64,000 bases of DNA from Mycobacterium sp. ITM-2016-00316 (lineage in GTDB: Bacteria; Actinomycetota; Actinomycetes; Mycobacteriales; Mycobacteriaceae), in the NCBI RefSeq assembly GCF_002968335.2, contig NZ_CP134398.1, positions 3,906,001 to 3,970,000 on the forward strand, given 5' to 3'. Shown one piece after another: positions 19,914 through 28,976 of the stretch (positions are counted from its first letter, which is position 1; each line of letters opens with the position of its first letter). The translations under genes and the position numbers were made by a program. The notes under the pieces are model-generated. The model searched no databases. It saw only the letters and a list, made by a program, of their open reading frames with translations, and had not been told where the DNA came from.

Positions 19914-21071
19914 ATGCCCGCTTCGCTCACCGCCTCCGAGTGGATCACCGAGTCCGCCTGCGACCTCGATGAGTTCCGTCGCCAGGTGCTGCGCGACACC
20001 GATCTGGCCGCTTACCCGCACGCCGTCGACATCCGGCGCAACGTCCTGGTGTACTCGGCCGCCGGCATCGCCGCGGCCGATCGCCGGGCGCTGCAGTCCG
20101 AGGTGATCCGTGCGCTCAGCGAGGGGCCCGGCGTGGTGGTCTTCGAGAACGCTTTCGATGGTGCGGTCACCGACCGTGTCTCCGCGGCGTTCAACGACAT
20201 CATCGACGCCCAGCGTGCGCGGGGTGGCGCGGCCGGAGACCACTTCGGTGCGGCCGGGGCCAACGACCGGGTCTGGAACGCCGCGCAGAAACTCGCCCTG
20301 CACGCTCCCGAGGCGTACGCCGAGTACTACGCCGCCGACACCCTGGCGCTGGTCTCGCAGGCCTGGCTCGGACCGCGCTATCAGGTGACCTCGCAGGTGA
20401 ACGTCGTCAATCCCGGAGGCGCCGCGCAGGTTCCGCACCGGGACTACCATCTCGGATTCGTTTATGCCGACCAGCTGGCGCACTATCCGGCGCACCTGCA
20501 CCGGATGTCCGCGGCACTGACGCTGCAGGGCGCGGTCGCGCATTGCGATATGCCGCTGGCGAGCGGGCCGACCATGCTGCTGCCGTACTCGCAGCGGTTC
20601 GAGGCCGGCTATATCGCCTTCTACCGGCCCGAGTTCATCGAGTTCTTCGCCGAGCATCACGTCCAGGTGCCGCTGCGCAAGGGTGACGCGGTGTTCTTCA
20701 ATCCGGCGCTGTATCACGGTGCAGGAGAAAACACGTCGGCCGATATCAGCCGGATGGCCAACCTGCTGCAGATCTCCTCGCCCTTCGGTCGCGCGATGGA
20801 GTCACTGGATCGCACCGCGATGGTCAAGGCGGTGTACCCGGCGCTGCTGCGGATGCAGCGGGCCGGCCGGCCGCTCGCTGACCTGGTCAACATCGTCAAT
20901 GCCACCGCCGAGGGCTACGCGTTTCCGACCAACCTGGACAACGATCAACCGATCGGCAGCCTCGCCCCACCCAGCCAGGTCGACACCGTGCTGGCCGCCC
21001 TGGCCGACGGACTCGAACTCGACGGACTCATTGCAGTACTGGACGCACAAGACGAACGGAGAACCCCATGA
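19914..21071 (+). CDS. Phytanoyl-CoA dioxygenase (PhyH)-family Fe(II)/2-oxoglutarate oxygenase
   Basis: A 385-residue non-haem iron oxygenase. The metal triad is visible as HRD (His175, Asp177 in VPHRDYHLGF) and His268 in NPALYHGAGEN, with an arginine soon after (DISRMANLLQ) that can bind 2-oxoglutarate. It is the first gene of an operon with two Gfo/Idh/MocA dehydrogenases and an IolE-like protein. This suggests it hydroxylates or O-demethylates a sugar or cyclitol before oxidation; that is inference. The ATG at 19914 is chosen although no clear ribosome binding site precedes it. Its stop overlaps the next start (ATGA). Confidence 0.85.
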   Translation: MPASLTASEWITESACDLDEFRRQVLRDTDLAAYPHAVDIRRNVLVYSAAGIAAADRRALQSEVIRALSEGPGVVVFENAFDGAVTDRVSAAFNDIIDAQRARGGAAGDHFGAAGANDRVWNAAQKLALHAPEAYAEYYAADTLALVSQAWLGPRYQVTSQVNVVNPGGAAQVPHRDYHLGFVYADQLAHYPAHLHRMSAALTLQGAVAHCDMPLASGPTMLLPYSQRFEAGYIAFYRPEFIEFFAEHHVQVPLRKGDAVFFNPALYHGAGENTSADISRMANLLQISSPFGRAMESLDRTAMVKAVYPALLRMQRAGRPLADLVNIVNATAEGYAFPTNLDNDQPIGSLAPPSQVDTVLAALADGLELDGLIAVLDAQDERRTP

Positions 21072-22075
21072 CCACCATCGGAGTGATCGGACTGGGCCGC
21101 ATCGGCGCATTCCACACCGAAACCCTTTCCGGGCTGCCCGGAATCGACGGGTTGGTGATCACCGATGAACGCGCGGACGTGACTGCGTCGGTGGCCGCCA
21201 AGCACGGCGCCAGGGCCGTCGGCTCCGTCGAGGAGCTGCTGGCCTCGGGCGTCGACGGCGTGGTGGTGGCCGCGGCCACCCCGGCGCACGCGGAACTCAC
21301 CCTGGCCTCCGTGGAGCGCGGTATCCCGACGTTCTGCGAGAAGCCGATCGCCTCCACGGCCGCCGAGAGTGCCCGGGTCGCCGAGATCATCAGCCGCTCA
21401 GGCGTGCCGGTGCAGGTCGGCTACCAACGCCGCTTCGACGCCGCCTTCGCTGCGGCCAAGAATGCCGTCGACGCAGGCACATTGGGCATCCTGCACACCG
21501 TGCGGAGCACCACGATGGACCCCGCTCCCCCGCCGATGGACTACATCAAGGGCTCCGGCGGCATCTTCCGGGATTGCGCCGTACACGATTTCGACATCAT
21601 CCGCTGGATCACCGGCCAGAACGCCGTCGAGGTGTATGCCACCGGAACGGTGCAGGGCGACCCGTTGTTCGCCGAGTACGGCGATGTCGATTCGGCTGCC
21701 GTGGTGGTGCGTTTCGACGGTGGCGCACTCGGTGTGGTCTCCAACGCCCGCTACAACGCCCGCGGGTACGACTGCCGCCTCGAGGTACACGGCTTCCAGG
21801 ACAGCGTCGCCGCCGGCTGGGATCAGGGTGTGCCGCTGCTGAACACGGACCCGCGCAACGATTTCCCGTCGGGTCCGGCACACAACTTCTTCATGGACCG
21901 CTTCACCGAGGCGTTCCGCACCGAGCTTGCCGGCTTCGTCGAGGTCGCCGAGGGCGGACCGGTCCGCGGCGCGACCGTGGCCGACGCCGTCGAGGTGGCC
22001 TGGCTTGCCGAAGCCGCCACCGAATCCCTGCGCCGGGGCGCCCCGGTGACCATCGCGGAGGTACGCAACGCATGA
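21068..22075 (+). CDS. Inositol 2-dehydrogenase-like Gfo/Idh/MocA oxidoreductase
   Basis: A 335-residue NAD-dependent dehydrogenase. It has the N-terminal Rossmann motif GVIGLGRIGAFHTETL, the CEKPIAST motif with the family lysine, and CAVHDFDIIRWITG with a catalytic His/Asp pair, as in inositol 2-dehydrogenases (IolG). It would oxidise a ring hydroxyl of myo-inositol or a related polyol to a ketone. The ATG overlaps the oxygenase stop, and its stop overlaps the next start. Confidence 0.88.
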   Translation: MTTIGVIGLGRIGAFHTETLSGLPGIDGLVITDERADVTASVAAKHGARAVGSVEELLASGVDGVVVAAATPAHAELTLASVERGIPTFCEKPIASTAAESARVAEIISRSGVPVQVGYQRRFDAAFAAAKNAVDAGTLGILHTVRSTTMDPAPPPMDYIKGSGGIFRDCAVHDFDIIRWITGQNAVEVYATGTVQGDPLFAEYGDVDSAAVVVRFDGGALGVVSNARYNARGYDCRLEVHGFQDSVAAGWDQGVPLLNTDPRNDFPSGPAHNFFMDRFTEAFRTELAGFVEVAEGGPVRGATVADAVEVAWLAEAATESLRRGAPVTIAEVRNA

Positions 22076-22986
22076 GCATGAGCACGAGCATCAAGACCGG
22101 CGGGCAGGAGCGCAGCGACCGGGGAATCAAGATCGCCGGTGCACCCATATCCTGGGGCGTGTGCGAGGTCCCCGGCTGGGGTTTCCAGCTCGAACCCGAT
22201 CGTGTGCTCACCGAGATGCGCGGTGTCGGTTTGACCGCCACCGAGCTCGGTCCGGAGGGGTTCCTGCCCACCGACACCGACGAGCTGAAATCCGTTCTGG
22301 CGCAGCATCAACTGGCCTGCGTGGGCGGTTTCGTCCCGGTGGTGCTCCACAAGGCCGACCACGATCCGGCCGATGACCTTGCCGGACCACTCGATTCATT
22401 GGTGGCCGCGGGTGCCGGCGTGGTGGTGCTGGCCGCCGCCACCGGTGCCGACGGCTACGATTCGCGTCCGGTGCTCGACGAACCGCAATGGGCCACCCTG
22501 CTCACCAATGTGGACAGGCTGGCCGGGATCGTCGCCGACCGGGGTCTGCTCGCGGTCCTGCACCCGCATGTGGGCACCATGGTCGAAACCCGCGCCGAGG
22601 TGGACCGGGTGCTGGCCGGATCGTCGATTCCGCTGTGCCTGGACACCGGGCACCTGCTCATCGGTGGCACCGATCCGTTGGAGCTGGCCAAGGCGGTACC
22701 GCAGCGCATCGCCCACACCCACCTCAAAGATGTGGACGCCGCGCTGGCCGCCAAGGTGCAGTCCGGGGAGCTGAGCTACACCGACGCCGTGAAGGCCGGG
22801 ATGTACACGCCGCTGGGAACCGGCGACATTGATATAGCAGCTATCGTCCGCATCTTGCGCGACAACGGCTTCGACGGCTGGTTCGTGATGGAACAGGACA
22901 CCATCCTCGAGGGCGCACCCGACGGTGACGGACCGCTGGCCGATGTGCGTGCCAGTGTCGCGTACCTGAACAGCGTGACTGGATGA
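22072..22986 (+). CDS. IolE-like sugar isomerase / inosose dehydratase family TIM-barrel protein
   Basis: A 304-residue xylose-isomerase-like TIM barrel. GAPISWGVCEVPGWG and ELGPEGFLPTD resemble inosose dehydratase (IolE), and HPHVGTMVE, CLDTGHLLIGG and AHTHLKDVD supply typical metal ligands. The likely step is dehydration or isomerisation of the keto product of the preceding dehydrogenase. The first 20 or so residues before IKIAGAP are not conserved and contain a dispersed 30-bp repeat (22095-22124) shared with the isomerase gene at 58 kb. Start ATG at 22072 overlaps the preceding stop; the ATG at 22078 is an alternative. Confidence 0.8.
   Translation: MSMSTSIKTGGQERSDRGIKIAGAPISWGVCEVPGWGFQLEPDRVLTEMRGVGLTATELGPEGFLPTDTDELKSVLAQHQLACVGGFVPVVLHKADHDPADDLAGPLDSLVAAGAGVVVLAAATGADGYDSRPVLDEPQWATLLTNVDRLAGIVADRGLLAVLHPHVGTMVETRAEVDRVLAGSSIPLCLDTGHLLIGGTDPLELAKAVPQRIAHTHLKDVDAALAAKVQSGELSYTDAVKAGMYTPLGTGDIDIAAIVRILRDNGFDGWFVMEQDTILEGAPDGDGPLADVRASVAYLNSVTG
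22095..22124 (+). repeat. Dispersed 30-bp repeat, copy 1
   Basis: This stretch agrees with 58719-58748 at 28 of 30 positions; the core is GGAGCGCAGCGACCGGGG here and GGAGCGAAGCGACCGGGG there. Both copies lie in frame inside TIM-barrel sugar-isomerase-like genes and encode GG(Q/L)ERSDRG. It sits in the non-conserved N-terminus of this gene. Confidence 0.7.
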
Positions 22987-23963
22987 GCCCACTCCGGATC
23001 GGGGTGCTCGGCGCTTCCCGGATCGCGGAGGTGGCGATCGTCGGTCCCGCGGCCGAACTCGGTCACCGCCTGGTGGCCGTGGCGGCCCGGGACCGCGGTC
23101 GCGCCGAGACCTTCGCCGACAAGTACGGCGTCGAGCGCGTGCTGGATTCCTACCAGGACGTGATCGACGACCCGCAGGTCGACGTGATCTACAACCCGCT
23201 GGCCAACGCATTGCACGCGCCGTGGAATCTTGCCGCCATCGCGGCGGGCAAACCGGTGCTGAGCGAAAAGCCGTTTGCCCGCGACCATTCCGAGGCGGTT
23301 CGGGTGGCCCGTGCCGCCGAGGCGGCCGGTGTGCCGGTGCTGGAGGGATTCCATTACTTTTTCCACCCGGTGACCCGCCGGGCGTTCCGGCTGTCGGGTG
23401 ACGGTGAGCTGGGTGAGATCCGCCGGGTCGAGGTCCGGATGGCGATGCCCGCACCCGGCGACGACGATCCGCGCTGGTCTCTGGATCTGGCCGGCGGTGC
23501 GCTGATGGACCTCGGCTGTTACGGCCTGCACATCATGCGGAGCCTGGGCAGGCTCGGGCTGGGCGATCCGGCCGTCACCCGGGCGCGCGCCGAACTGCGC
23601 TCCCCCGGTGTCGACGCACGCTGCGATGTCGAGCTCGAGTTCCCCAACGGAGCAACCGGACGGTCCACCAATTCGATGGTGGCGCCCGGCTATTCGTTCA
23701 CGTTGAAGATCATCGGCAGCGCCGGTGAGGCCTTCGTGCACGATTTCATCCACCCCGCCGCCGACGACCGGCTGACCCTGACCACCGCCGGCGGCACCAC
23801 CGTCGAGCGGCACGGCACCCGGCCGTCCTACAGCCATCAGCTGGAAGCCTTCGCCGCGCACGTGCAGAGCGGTGCGCCGCTGCCGTTCGGGGTCGATGAC
23901 GCGGTGGCCAATATGGCATTGGTGGACGCGGCCTACCGGGCGGCCGGCCTCGAGCCGAGGTAG
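22983..23963 (+). CDS. Gfo/Idh/MocA-family oxidoreductase
   Basis: A 326-residue dehydrogenase with the motif IGVLGASRIAEVAIVGPA, the SEKPFARD lysine motif and LDLAGGALMDLGCYGLHIMR in the catalytic region, as in trihydroxycyclohexanone- or glucose-fructose-oxidoreductase-like members. It is the second dehydrogenase of the operon, so two successive oxidations or an oxidation and a reduction may occur. The ATG overlaps the IolE-like gene's stop (ATGA). A hairpin follows 10 bp after the stop. Confidence 0.87.
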   Translation: MSPLRIGVLGASRIAEVAIVGPAAELGHRLVAVAARDRGRAETFADKYGVERVLDSYQDVIDDPQVDVIYNPLANALHAPWNLAAIAAGKPVLSEKPFARDHSEAVRVARAAEAAGVPVLEGFHYFFHPVTRRAFRLSGDGELGEIRRVEVRMAMPAPGDDDPRWSLDLAGGALMDLGCYGLHIMRSLGRLGLGDPAVTRARAELRSPGVDARCDVELEFPNGATGRSTNSMVAPGYSFTLKIIGSAGEAFVHDFIHPAADDRLTLTTAGGTTVERHGTRPSYSHQLEAFAAHVQSGAPLPFGVDDAVANMALVDAAYRAAGLEPR

Positions 23964-23973
23964 CTGCGACGAA

Positions 23974-24006
23974 CGCAGGCCCCCTGAGTGGAACCGGGGG
24001 CCTGCG
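23974..24006. terminator. Terminator hairpin between convergent genes
   Basis: An 11-bp perfect inverted repeat (23974-23984 and 23996-24006; CGCAGGCCCCC and its complement) with an 11-nt loop. It lies between the dehydrogenase operon and the convergent porin-like gene. There is no U tract. Confidence 0.65.
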
Positions 24007-24035
24007 CCGCCAGCCGCTACGCGGCCCGAGAGGTG

Positions 24036-25415
24036 TTACCCCCGTGCGGAAATGCGCTTTGCCGTCCGGGCACTGGCGGCGCTGCGTGCGCCGTCCTTTG
24101 CGCTCTTGGCGCCGCGTAGCGTCCCGGTGACCTTTGCGTCGGCGACCTCGGAGTCGTCCACCTCGGCATCGAGGGCGCCCGAATCCGCGGATTCGGTCTC
24201 GTCGGCCTTCGGTTCGCCGTCCTCGGACACAGCGTCGGTGGGCTCGGTGACCGCACCGTCAACCGGCTGCGCCTCCCCGTCCGTGGGCTCGGCGGCGCTG
24301 ACGTCATCAGCGATGTCGGTGGCGGGGACCTCGGCGGCAGGCTCGGGGCCCGGGGCCGCCACGGGCGCCTGCATCTCGACAGCGTCCGGACCGGCGGAAG
24401 CCGGCTCCGCGGTGATCGCCGATTCCTCGACGACACCTGCCGCCGCGGGGCTTTCGCCTGCGGACACGCTCAGCGTGACGACATTCGCGGCCGCGGCGAG
24501 CGGTGCGGACACCGCGTCGGTGGCAGCGGCGCCCGCCGGCTCGACGGGCGGGGCAACGCCCAGAGCCGTCGCGATGGCACGCGGAATCGTGACAAGCAGC
24601 GTCTGGACCAGCCCGCCGCCGAAGGGGTCGTCACTGAAGGTCAGCAGTCCCGGATGGGCGACACCCTGAACATCGGTGTACCCGTTGAGGACTGCCGCGG
24701 TCAGCTGCGCGGGGATGTTGATCACCGCGGTGATCGCCTCGACGAGGCGACCACTGCCCAAGGCCTGGACAGCGTCCTGCAGTGACCCACCGAGGGCGTC
24801 GACGGCCCCGACGACCGGCCCCAGCGCACTCGACAGCAGCGGCAGCGCCGTGTTGAGCGAGAGCACCGTGGACACCACGTTGGCGAAATTCTGGGCCATC
24901 TTCACCGGAACATCGAGAAGGCCCGAAGTGGCCAGCGGAAGGCCGACAATCATCATGATCGGCGTGGAGATCAGCGCTGCGGACAGGGTGATGAATGCTT
25001 CCGCGATCTGACCCGACCTCAGCTGCCCGATGGCCGTATCGATGCCGGCGGGAAGGCTGAAGGGGTTGCTCGGGGACAGGTACTGAACCGCCCCGTCGAC
25101 CATCGACTTGCCGGCACCGACCGCGGTGCCCAGGTATCCGAGCTGGTTCCTGAGGAGCTGGCGCACGACCGGCGCGGGGTCCGAGAGCACGTCCCCGCCC
25201 AGCGCGCCGACGTTGGTGATCGCGTCGTTGAAGACACTCGCCCACAACGCGATGGGGTTGGTCTGCGCGGTGAGGGTGAAGGCCTGCGACGAGATGGCCG
25301 GAACCGCCGGAACGGAGAGCAACGGGTTCGTCGGTTGAATGGGCATGACCGCGATGGATGCGGCCCCCACCAACGCGACTCCGGTTGCCAGGTACGGCCT
25401 GATTGCAGCGTGCAT
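24036..25415 (-). CDS. Exported GjpA-like / PE-like mycobacterial protein with acidic tail
   Basis: A 459-residue protein. The N-terminus (MHAAIRPYLATGVALVGAAS) is the signal-like start common to mycobacterial proteins annotated as outer-membrane porin GjpA or unnamed exported proteins. An alanine/leucine-rich helical domain of about 280 residues follows, then a long Ala/Glu/Asp/Pro-rich acidic segment, and a very basic C-terminus (KSAKDGARSAASARTAKR region). Function is not established. The ATG at 25415 has GAGGAGG upstream, so the longer open frame is rejected. A 15-bp palindrome lies 35 bp upstream of the start. Confidence 0.7.
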   Translation of the reverse strand: MHAAIRPYLATGVALVGAASIAVMPIQPTNPLLSVPAVPAISSQAFTLTAQTNPIALWASVFNDAITNVGALGGDVLSDPAPVVRQLLRNQLGYLGTAVGAGKSMVDGAVQYLSPSNPFSLPAGIDTAIGQLRSGQIAEAFITLSAALISTPIMMIVGLPLATSGLLDVPVKMAQNFANVVSTVLSLNTALPLLSSALGPVVGAVDALGGSLQDAVQALGSGRLVEAITAVINIPAQLTAAVLNGYTDVQGVAHPGLLTFSDDPFGGGLVQTLLVTIPRAIATALGVAPPVEPAGAAATDAVSAPLAAAANVVTLSVSAGESPAAAGVVEESAITAEPASAGPDAVEMQAPVAAPGPEPAAEVPATDIADDVSAAEPTDGEAQPVDGAVTEPTDAVSEDGEPKADETESADSGALDAEVDDSEVADAKVTGTLRGAKSAKDGARSAASARTAKRISARG

Positions 25416-25918
25416 GGATCCTCCTCTGGTGTGCACACATTTGTGAACGGTGAGTAATTTACTCAGAAGTAAGTTGACAAGTGGGTGCTTTACGTCAAGA
25501 AGAAGCCCGGCACCATCGACGCCGTGCGGCCCGGCAAACGACCGGTGCACACCGGCGTTTCGCGGCGTGATCCGACTGCTGCGCAACACTGTTCGCGCGG
25601 GCAACCACGACACGCAAAGCGACCGACGCCGGTTTCGGCACCCGCGTCCCAGGAAGCCGCTCGCCGCCGCGCGTATTTGTTATCGCAATATTCCCAGTTC
25701 ACGGCTACCCGAGGTGTGGGCGCGCCGCACGTCCACACGTGACGTTTGCTGAGGAACGGCGACATTCGACGAGCGGCTGGCAACGAACGGCGCCACCGGG
25801 GGCAGTTGTACAAATTAACTTCTGCGTAAATATTGGCAAACAGATGTCACCCACGGCGACTTTCCGCAGCACCCCGGATCAGGTCTCCCCCGCACGCGGC
25901 ACCCGACGCCGTTTTCGG
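25416..25918. other. 503-bp intergenic region upstream of the porin-like gene
   Basis: I see no gene. The right part follows the stop of the LuxR-type gene and shows no convincing terminator. The left 60 bp hold the promoter/operator region of the porin-like gene, including the palindrome at 25451-25465. The middle (25500-25750) is of ordinary composition without recognisable coding. Confidence 0.5.
25451..25465. promoter_or_regulatory. 15-bp palindromic operator candidate
   Basis: TGAGTAA-T-TTACTCA is a perfect palindrome, 35 bp upstream of the ATG of the exported protein. A further AAGT/ACTT half-site (AGAAGTAAG) adjoins it. TetR- or MarR-type dimers use such sites. The cognate regulator is not evident in the window. 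Confidence 0.5.
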
Positions 25919-27109
25919 TCAGTGCAGCTGGCTGCCTTGTGCCGGAGCGGTTGCCAACCGCACGTACGCAGACGCCGCCTCGGCACGGTTGGTGGCCCGC
26001 AGTTTTCGCAGAACCCGCTTGACGTGCGACTTCACCGTCCCCGTTGAGATCACGAGTTCGTCGGCGATCTGCTGATTGGTCCGGCCGGCGGCCATCAGGC
26101 GGAGCACCTCGACCTCGCGACGTGTCAGCATCGACAGCACCCGGGTGTGCACCTCGGCCAGCGACTGCGCGGCCGGGCTGCGCTCCACCGGTTCGATCTT
26201 GCGCAGGTCCAGGTCAGCGTCCTGCAACGCACGCACAGCCTCGTCGGCCGCGTTCAATGCGCGCCGCACCTCGGCATGCTGGCGACGCGTTCTCTCCAAC
26301 AGCACCGTGCGTTCGTAGGCGTAACCGAAACCCTCGGCGAAGGCCCACACCGTGTCGCGGTCGATGTCGTCCACCAGACGGCCCGAATAGAGCCGGTCAG
26401 CGTGCAGGAACCCGATCACCTTGCCCGTCGGCATCACCGGCGCGGCCACATAGGAGTGCGTCATCGAGAAGTCGACGATGGGCCGGTTGACGCGCGGATC
26501 ATTGCGGGCGTCACGAACGATCGCGGGTGCATGCCTGCGAATCATCTCGGTCTCGAGCAGCATGTGGTTGAGCGGCGGAGCCACCGACTGGGCGAAGGCG
26601 ACCATCTTCTCCGCCCCGTCACGGTCGTCGCCGAAATACGCCGACTCCATGACCATCCGGCTCTCGTGCACGCGGAAGAGCACGGCGCGGTCGAACCCGC
26701 AGGACTCGACCAGCTCGCGGGGCGCCCGGTCGACGATGGTGGCGACATCGTCGACGACGCGCAGCTTGCTGAGCGCTTCCTGCACCTGCAGCAGCGCGAA
26801 GGTGCGCCGCCGCGCACCGTCCTCGATCAGCTCACGCTCCATCGACGCGAGGTCCAGCACCGCCTCGAGCGCGTTGAGTGCCGCCTCGTCGCCGAGTGCT
26901 TCCAACGCGCCGCGCACCACTGTCACCTTCGCGTCGACCGCCTCCGCCACCACGGTCATCGGGTCGTCGGTCGGGTCGATATCACAACACTCGAACGTCT
27001 CCCGATAGCGCCGGGCAGCTGCGGATTCCTCCGGCTGCCGCGACGCCCAACCCGGGTGGTCACCGTCGGCCAGATCACCGATGGAGGGCGTCTCGGAGAT
27101 GTCGGTCAC
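25919..27109 (-). CDS. GAF-domain LuxR-family transcriptional regulator
   Basis: A 396-residue regulator. A GAF-like sensory region occupies about residues 110-290 ([40 protein letters not shown]), followed by a coiled-coil-like linker and a C-terminal LuxR helix-turn-helix ([20 protein letters not shown] and [14 protein letters not shown]). The ligand is unknown. The GTG at 27109 (TDISETPS) is preferred because GGAGGACAGTC lies upstream; the frame runs to 27160. It diverges from the P450 gene with about 135 bp between starts, which makes that operon its likely target. Confidence 0.85.
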   Translation of the reverse strand: MTDISETPSIGDLADGDHPGWASRQPEESAAARRYRETFECCDIDPTDDPMTVVAEAVDAKVTVVRGALEALGDEAALNALEAVLDLASMERELIEDGARRRTFALLQVQEALSKLRVVDDVATIVDRAPRELVESCGFDRAVLFRVHESRMVMESAYFGDDRDGAEKMVAFAQSVAPPLNHMLLETEMIRRHAPAIVRDARNDPRVNRPIVDFSMTHSYVAAPVMPTGKVIGFLHADRLYSGRLVDDIDRDTVWAFAEGFGYAYERTVLLERTRRQHAEVRRALNAADEAVRALQDADLDLRKIEPVERSPAAQSLAEVHTRVLSMLTRREVEVLRLMAAGRTNQQIADELVISTGTVKSHVKRVLRKLRATNRAEAASAYVRLATAPAQGSQLH

Positions 27110-27244
27110 GGTTCGACTGTCCTCCGATGCGGCGCGCAGGTGCGGTGGTTTTCCCGACAAGGTCGGAATTGGCCTCCCTTGGGGGCACGAGTCCTCCCCT
27201 ACGGGGGATCGTTTCGGCGCGCGCGCTGTCAGAGGCTGAAGACC

Positions 27245-28480
27245 ATGTCATCCACCACTGTCTCGGCTCTGGATCTGCTGACCACCGCGCAGGGCATCGC
27301 CAACCCGTATCCGCTGTACGACCAATTGCGGTCGTTGTCGCCGGTGGCGGGCTATCGGGACTGGCCACCGGGGACGATTCCCGGAGCCGACGAGCCCGTC
27401 ACGGCGTGGGCATTGTTTCGCTACGACCAGATCTTCGAAGCCGCCCGGGACAGCGCGACGTTCTCATCGCGTGATCCGCTCCAGGAGGCGTCGTCGGCAC
27501 CGAGCCTGATGCTCGTCAACACCGACCCTCCGAAACACGAGGTAGAGCGGAAGTTGGTGAGCCAGGCGTTCTCGCCCCGCCGGGTCAAGCGGCTCGAGGG
27601 ATGGCTCGGCGAACTGATCCCGCGCCTGCTCGACGAGCTCGGCACGGGCGATGTCGAGGTGATGGAGTTCGCCGCCGAGATTCCCACCCGCGCGATGGTG
27701 CGTCTGCTCGGATTGCCCGAAGGGGACCACGTCCGGTTCCGGCAATGGGCAAACGCGTTCATGCTCTCGTCGTCACTGACCCCCGAGGAACGCATCGCCA
27801 GCAACGAGGAGATGGTCACGACGTTCGCCACCCGGCTCGCCGAGCACACCGCCCGGTTGGCCGAAAGCCCACCCACCGGCGATGTCGAGGATGCCGAGGA
27901 CCTCATTTCGGCGCTGCTGCGCGCCGAGGTCGGCGGGCAGCGTCTCACCCCCGAGGAGATCCTCCGGTTCTGTGTCACGCTGGTGGTCGCCGGCAGTGAA
28001 ACGACCACATTCCTGATCGGCAACCTCCTGCACGCGATGGCGCGCGAACCCGAGATCACCGCGCGAATGCGTGCCGAGCGCTCGTTGGTGAACGCCTTCG
28101 TCGAGGAATCGATGCGACTGGACGGGCCGCCGCAGCGGCTCTTTCGGATCGCCACCCGCGATGTCGAAGTCGGCGGGAAGCTGATCCGCAAGGGTGAGTG
28201 GGTCGCGCTGTTCTTCGGTTCGGCCAACCGGGACCCGGCCGTGTTCGCCGATCCCGACGTGCTGGACATCGATCGGCCGAATATCCGCCAGCAGCTGTCG
28301 ATGGGACACGGTCTGCACTTCTGCCTCGGCGCAGCACTGGCCCGCCTGGAAGTGGTGGCCGTGCTCAACGCGGTGCTCGACAGGTACCAGACGATTGCGC
28401 TGACCGACGACCCGGGCACCAAGCAAACGGCGAGCCTGCTGACCCATGCCTACGTTCGTCTCCCCCTGCACCTGTCATGA
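27245..28480 (+). CDS. Cytochrome P450
   Basis: A 411-residue soluble P450. The I-helix is [14 protein letters not shown], the ExxR motif is EESMR, and the haem loop is [16 protein letters not shown] with the thiolate Cys near residue 360. An [20 protein letters not shown] segment is typical of CYPs acting on lipids or terpenoids in actinobacteria. It hydroxylates an unknown substrate with ferredoxin-delivered electrons. The ATG at 27245 matches the expected length. The SnoaL-like gene overlaps its stop (ATGA), and a ferredoxin-like fragment lies downstream. Confidence 0.93.
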   Translation: MSSTTVSALDLLTTAQGIANPYPLYDQLRSLSPVAGYRDWPPGTIPGADEPVTAWALFRYDQIFEAARDSATFSSRDPLQEASSAPSLMLVNTDPPKHEVERKLVSQAFSPRRVKRLEGWLGELIPRLLDELGTGDVEVMEFAAEIPTRAMVRLLGLPEGDHVRFRQWANAFMLSSSLTPEERIASNEEMVTTFATRLAEHTARLAESPPTGDVEDAEDLISALLRAEVGGQRLTPEEILRFCVTLVVAGSETTTFLIGNLLHAMAREPEITARMRAERSLVNAFVEESMRLDGPPQRLFRIATRDVEVGGKLIRKGEWVALFFGSANRDPAVFADPDVLDIDRPNIRQQLSMGHGLHFCLGAALARLEVVAVLNAVLDRYQTIALTDDPGTKQTASLLTHAYVRLPLHLS

Positions 28481-28890
28481 CCACCGCCGTCAGTGAGTCG
28501 CGCAATATCGTTGCGACGAAAGCCATTTACGCCGCGATTCCGGCGGGCGATCTGCAGACCGCACTGGATCTGCTGGATCCGGAGGTGCGCATCACCTACT
28601 ACGGCGTCGACGCAATCCCGTACGCGGGCGACTACCGCGGCATCGACGAAGCCGTGGCCTTCTTCACCACGGTGGGGCAGACGATCGCCATCACCGAGAT
28701 GGAGGCGTGGAAGTTCATCGCCCAGGGTGACGATCTGGCGGCCTGGGGCCGCCAGCGGTTCCGCCTACTCGCGACGGGCTACGAATGGGAATCGGAGTTC
28801 GCGCACATCATCACCTTGCGCGCCGGTCGCTGGCTGTACTTCCGGGATTTCATGAATTCGGCGCGCACGCTGCAGGCGTTCACCCGTTGA
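28477..28890 (+). CDS. SnoaL-like / NTF2-fold protein
   Basis: A 137-residue protein with the SnoaL-like cone fold pattern: an N-terminal helix (IYAAIPAGDLQTALDLLDPE), then YRGIDEAVAFFTTVGQT and C-terminal strands (EFAHIITLRAGRWLYFRDFM). Members act as small isomerases, cyclases or binding proteins. Overlap with the P450 stop suggests a joint pathway. The substrate is unknown. Confidence 0.75.
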   Translation: MTTAVSESRNIVATKAIYAAIPAGDLQTALDLLDPEVRITYYGVDAIPYAGDYRGIDEAVAFFTTVGQTIAITEMEAWKFIAQGDDLAAWGRQRFRLLATGYEWESEFAHIITLRAGRWLYFRDFMNSARTLQAFTR

Positions 28891-28972
28891 GGGCGCCGGG
28901 GTCGGCGTGCTGACCGCCCGCAACGCGGTGCGGATGTGCCCGTCGGGTGCGCTGCGCATCGTCGCGGATTGA
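28889..28972 (+). pseudogene. Possible ferredoxin C-terminal relic
   Basis: Directly after (and one frame off) the SnoaL-like gene, 27 codons ending in TGA read as a peptide ending ARNAVRMCPSGALRIVAD. The CPSGAL motif is typical of the C-terminal cluster-binding end of small Fe-S ferredoxins. No start codon, no upstream cysteines and no room for a whole ferredoxin remain, so this looks like a leftover of a deleted P450-partner ferredoxin. The match is short and may be chance. Confidence 0.38.
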
Positions 28973-28976
28973 TCGG

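Noticed and set aside
22072..23963. Calling this the true iolE and iolG of the inositol pathway
   Set aside because: The operon also carries an oxygenase and is separated from the iolC cluster with its own LacI; the substrate may differ, so symbols were withheld.
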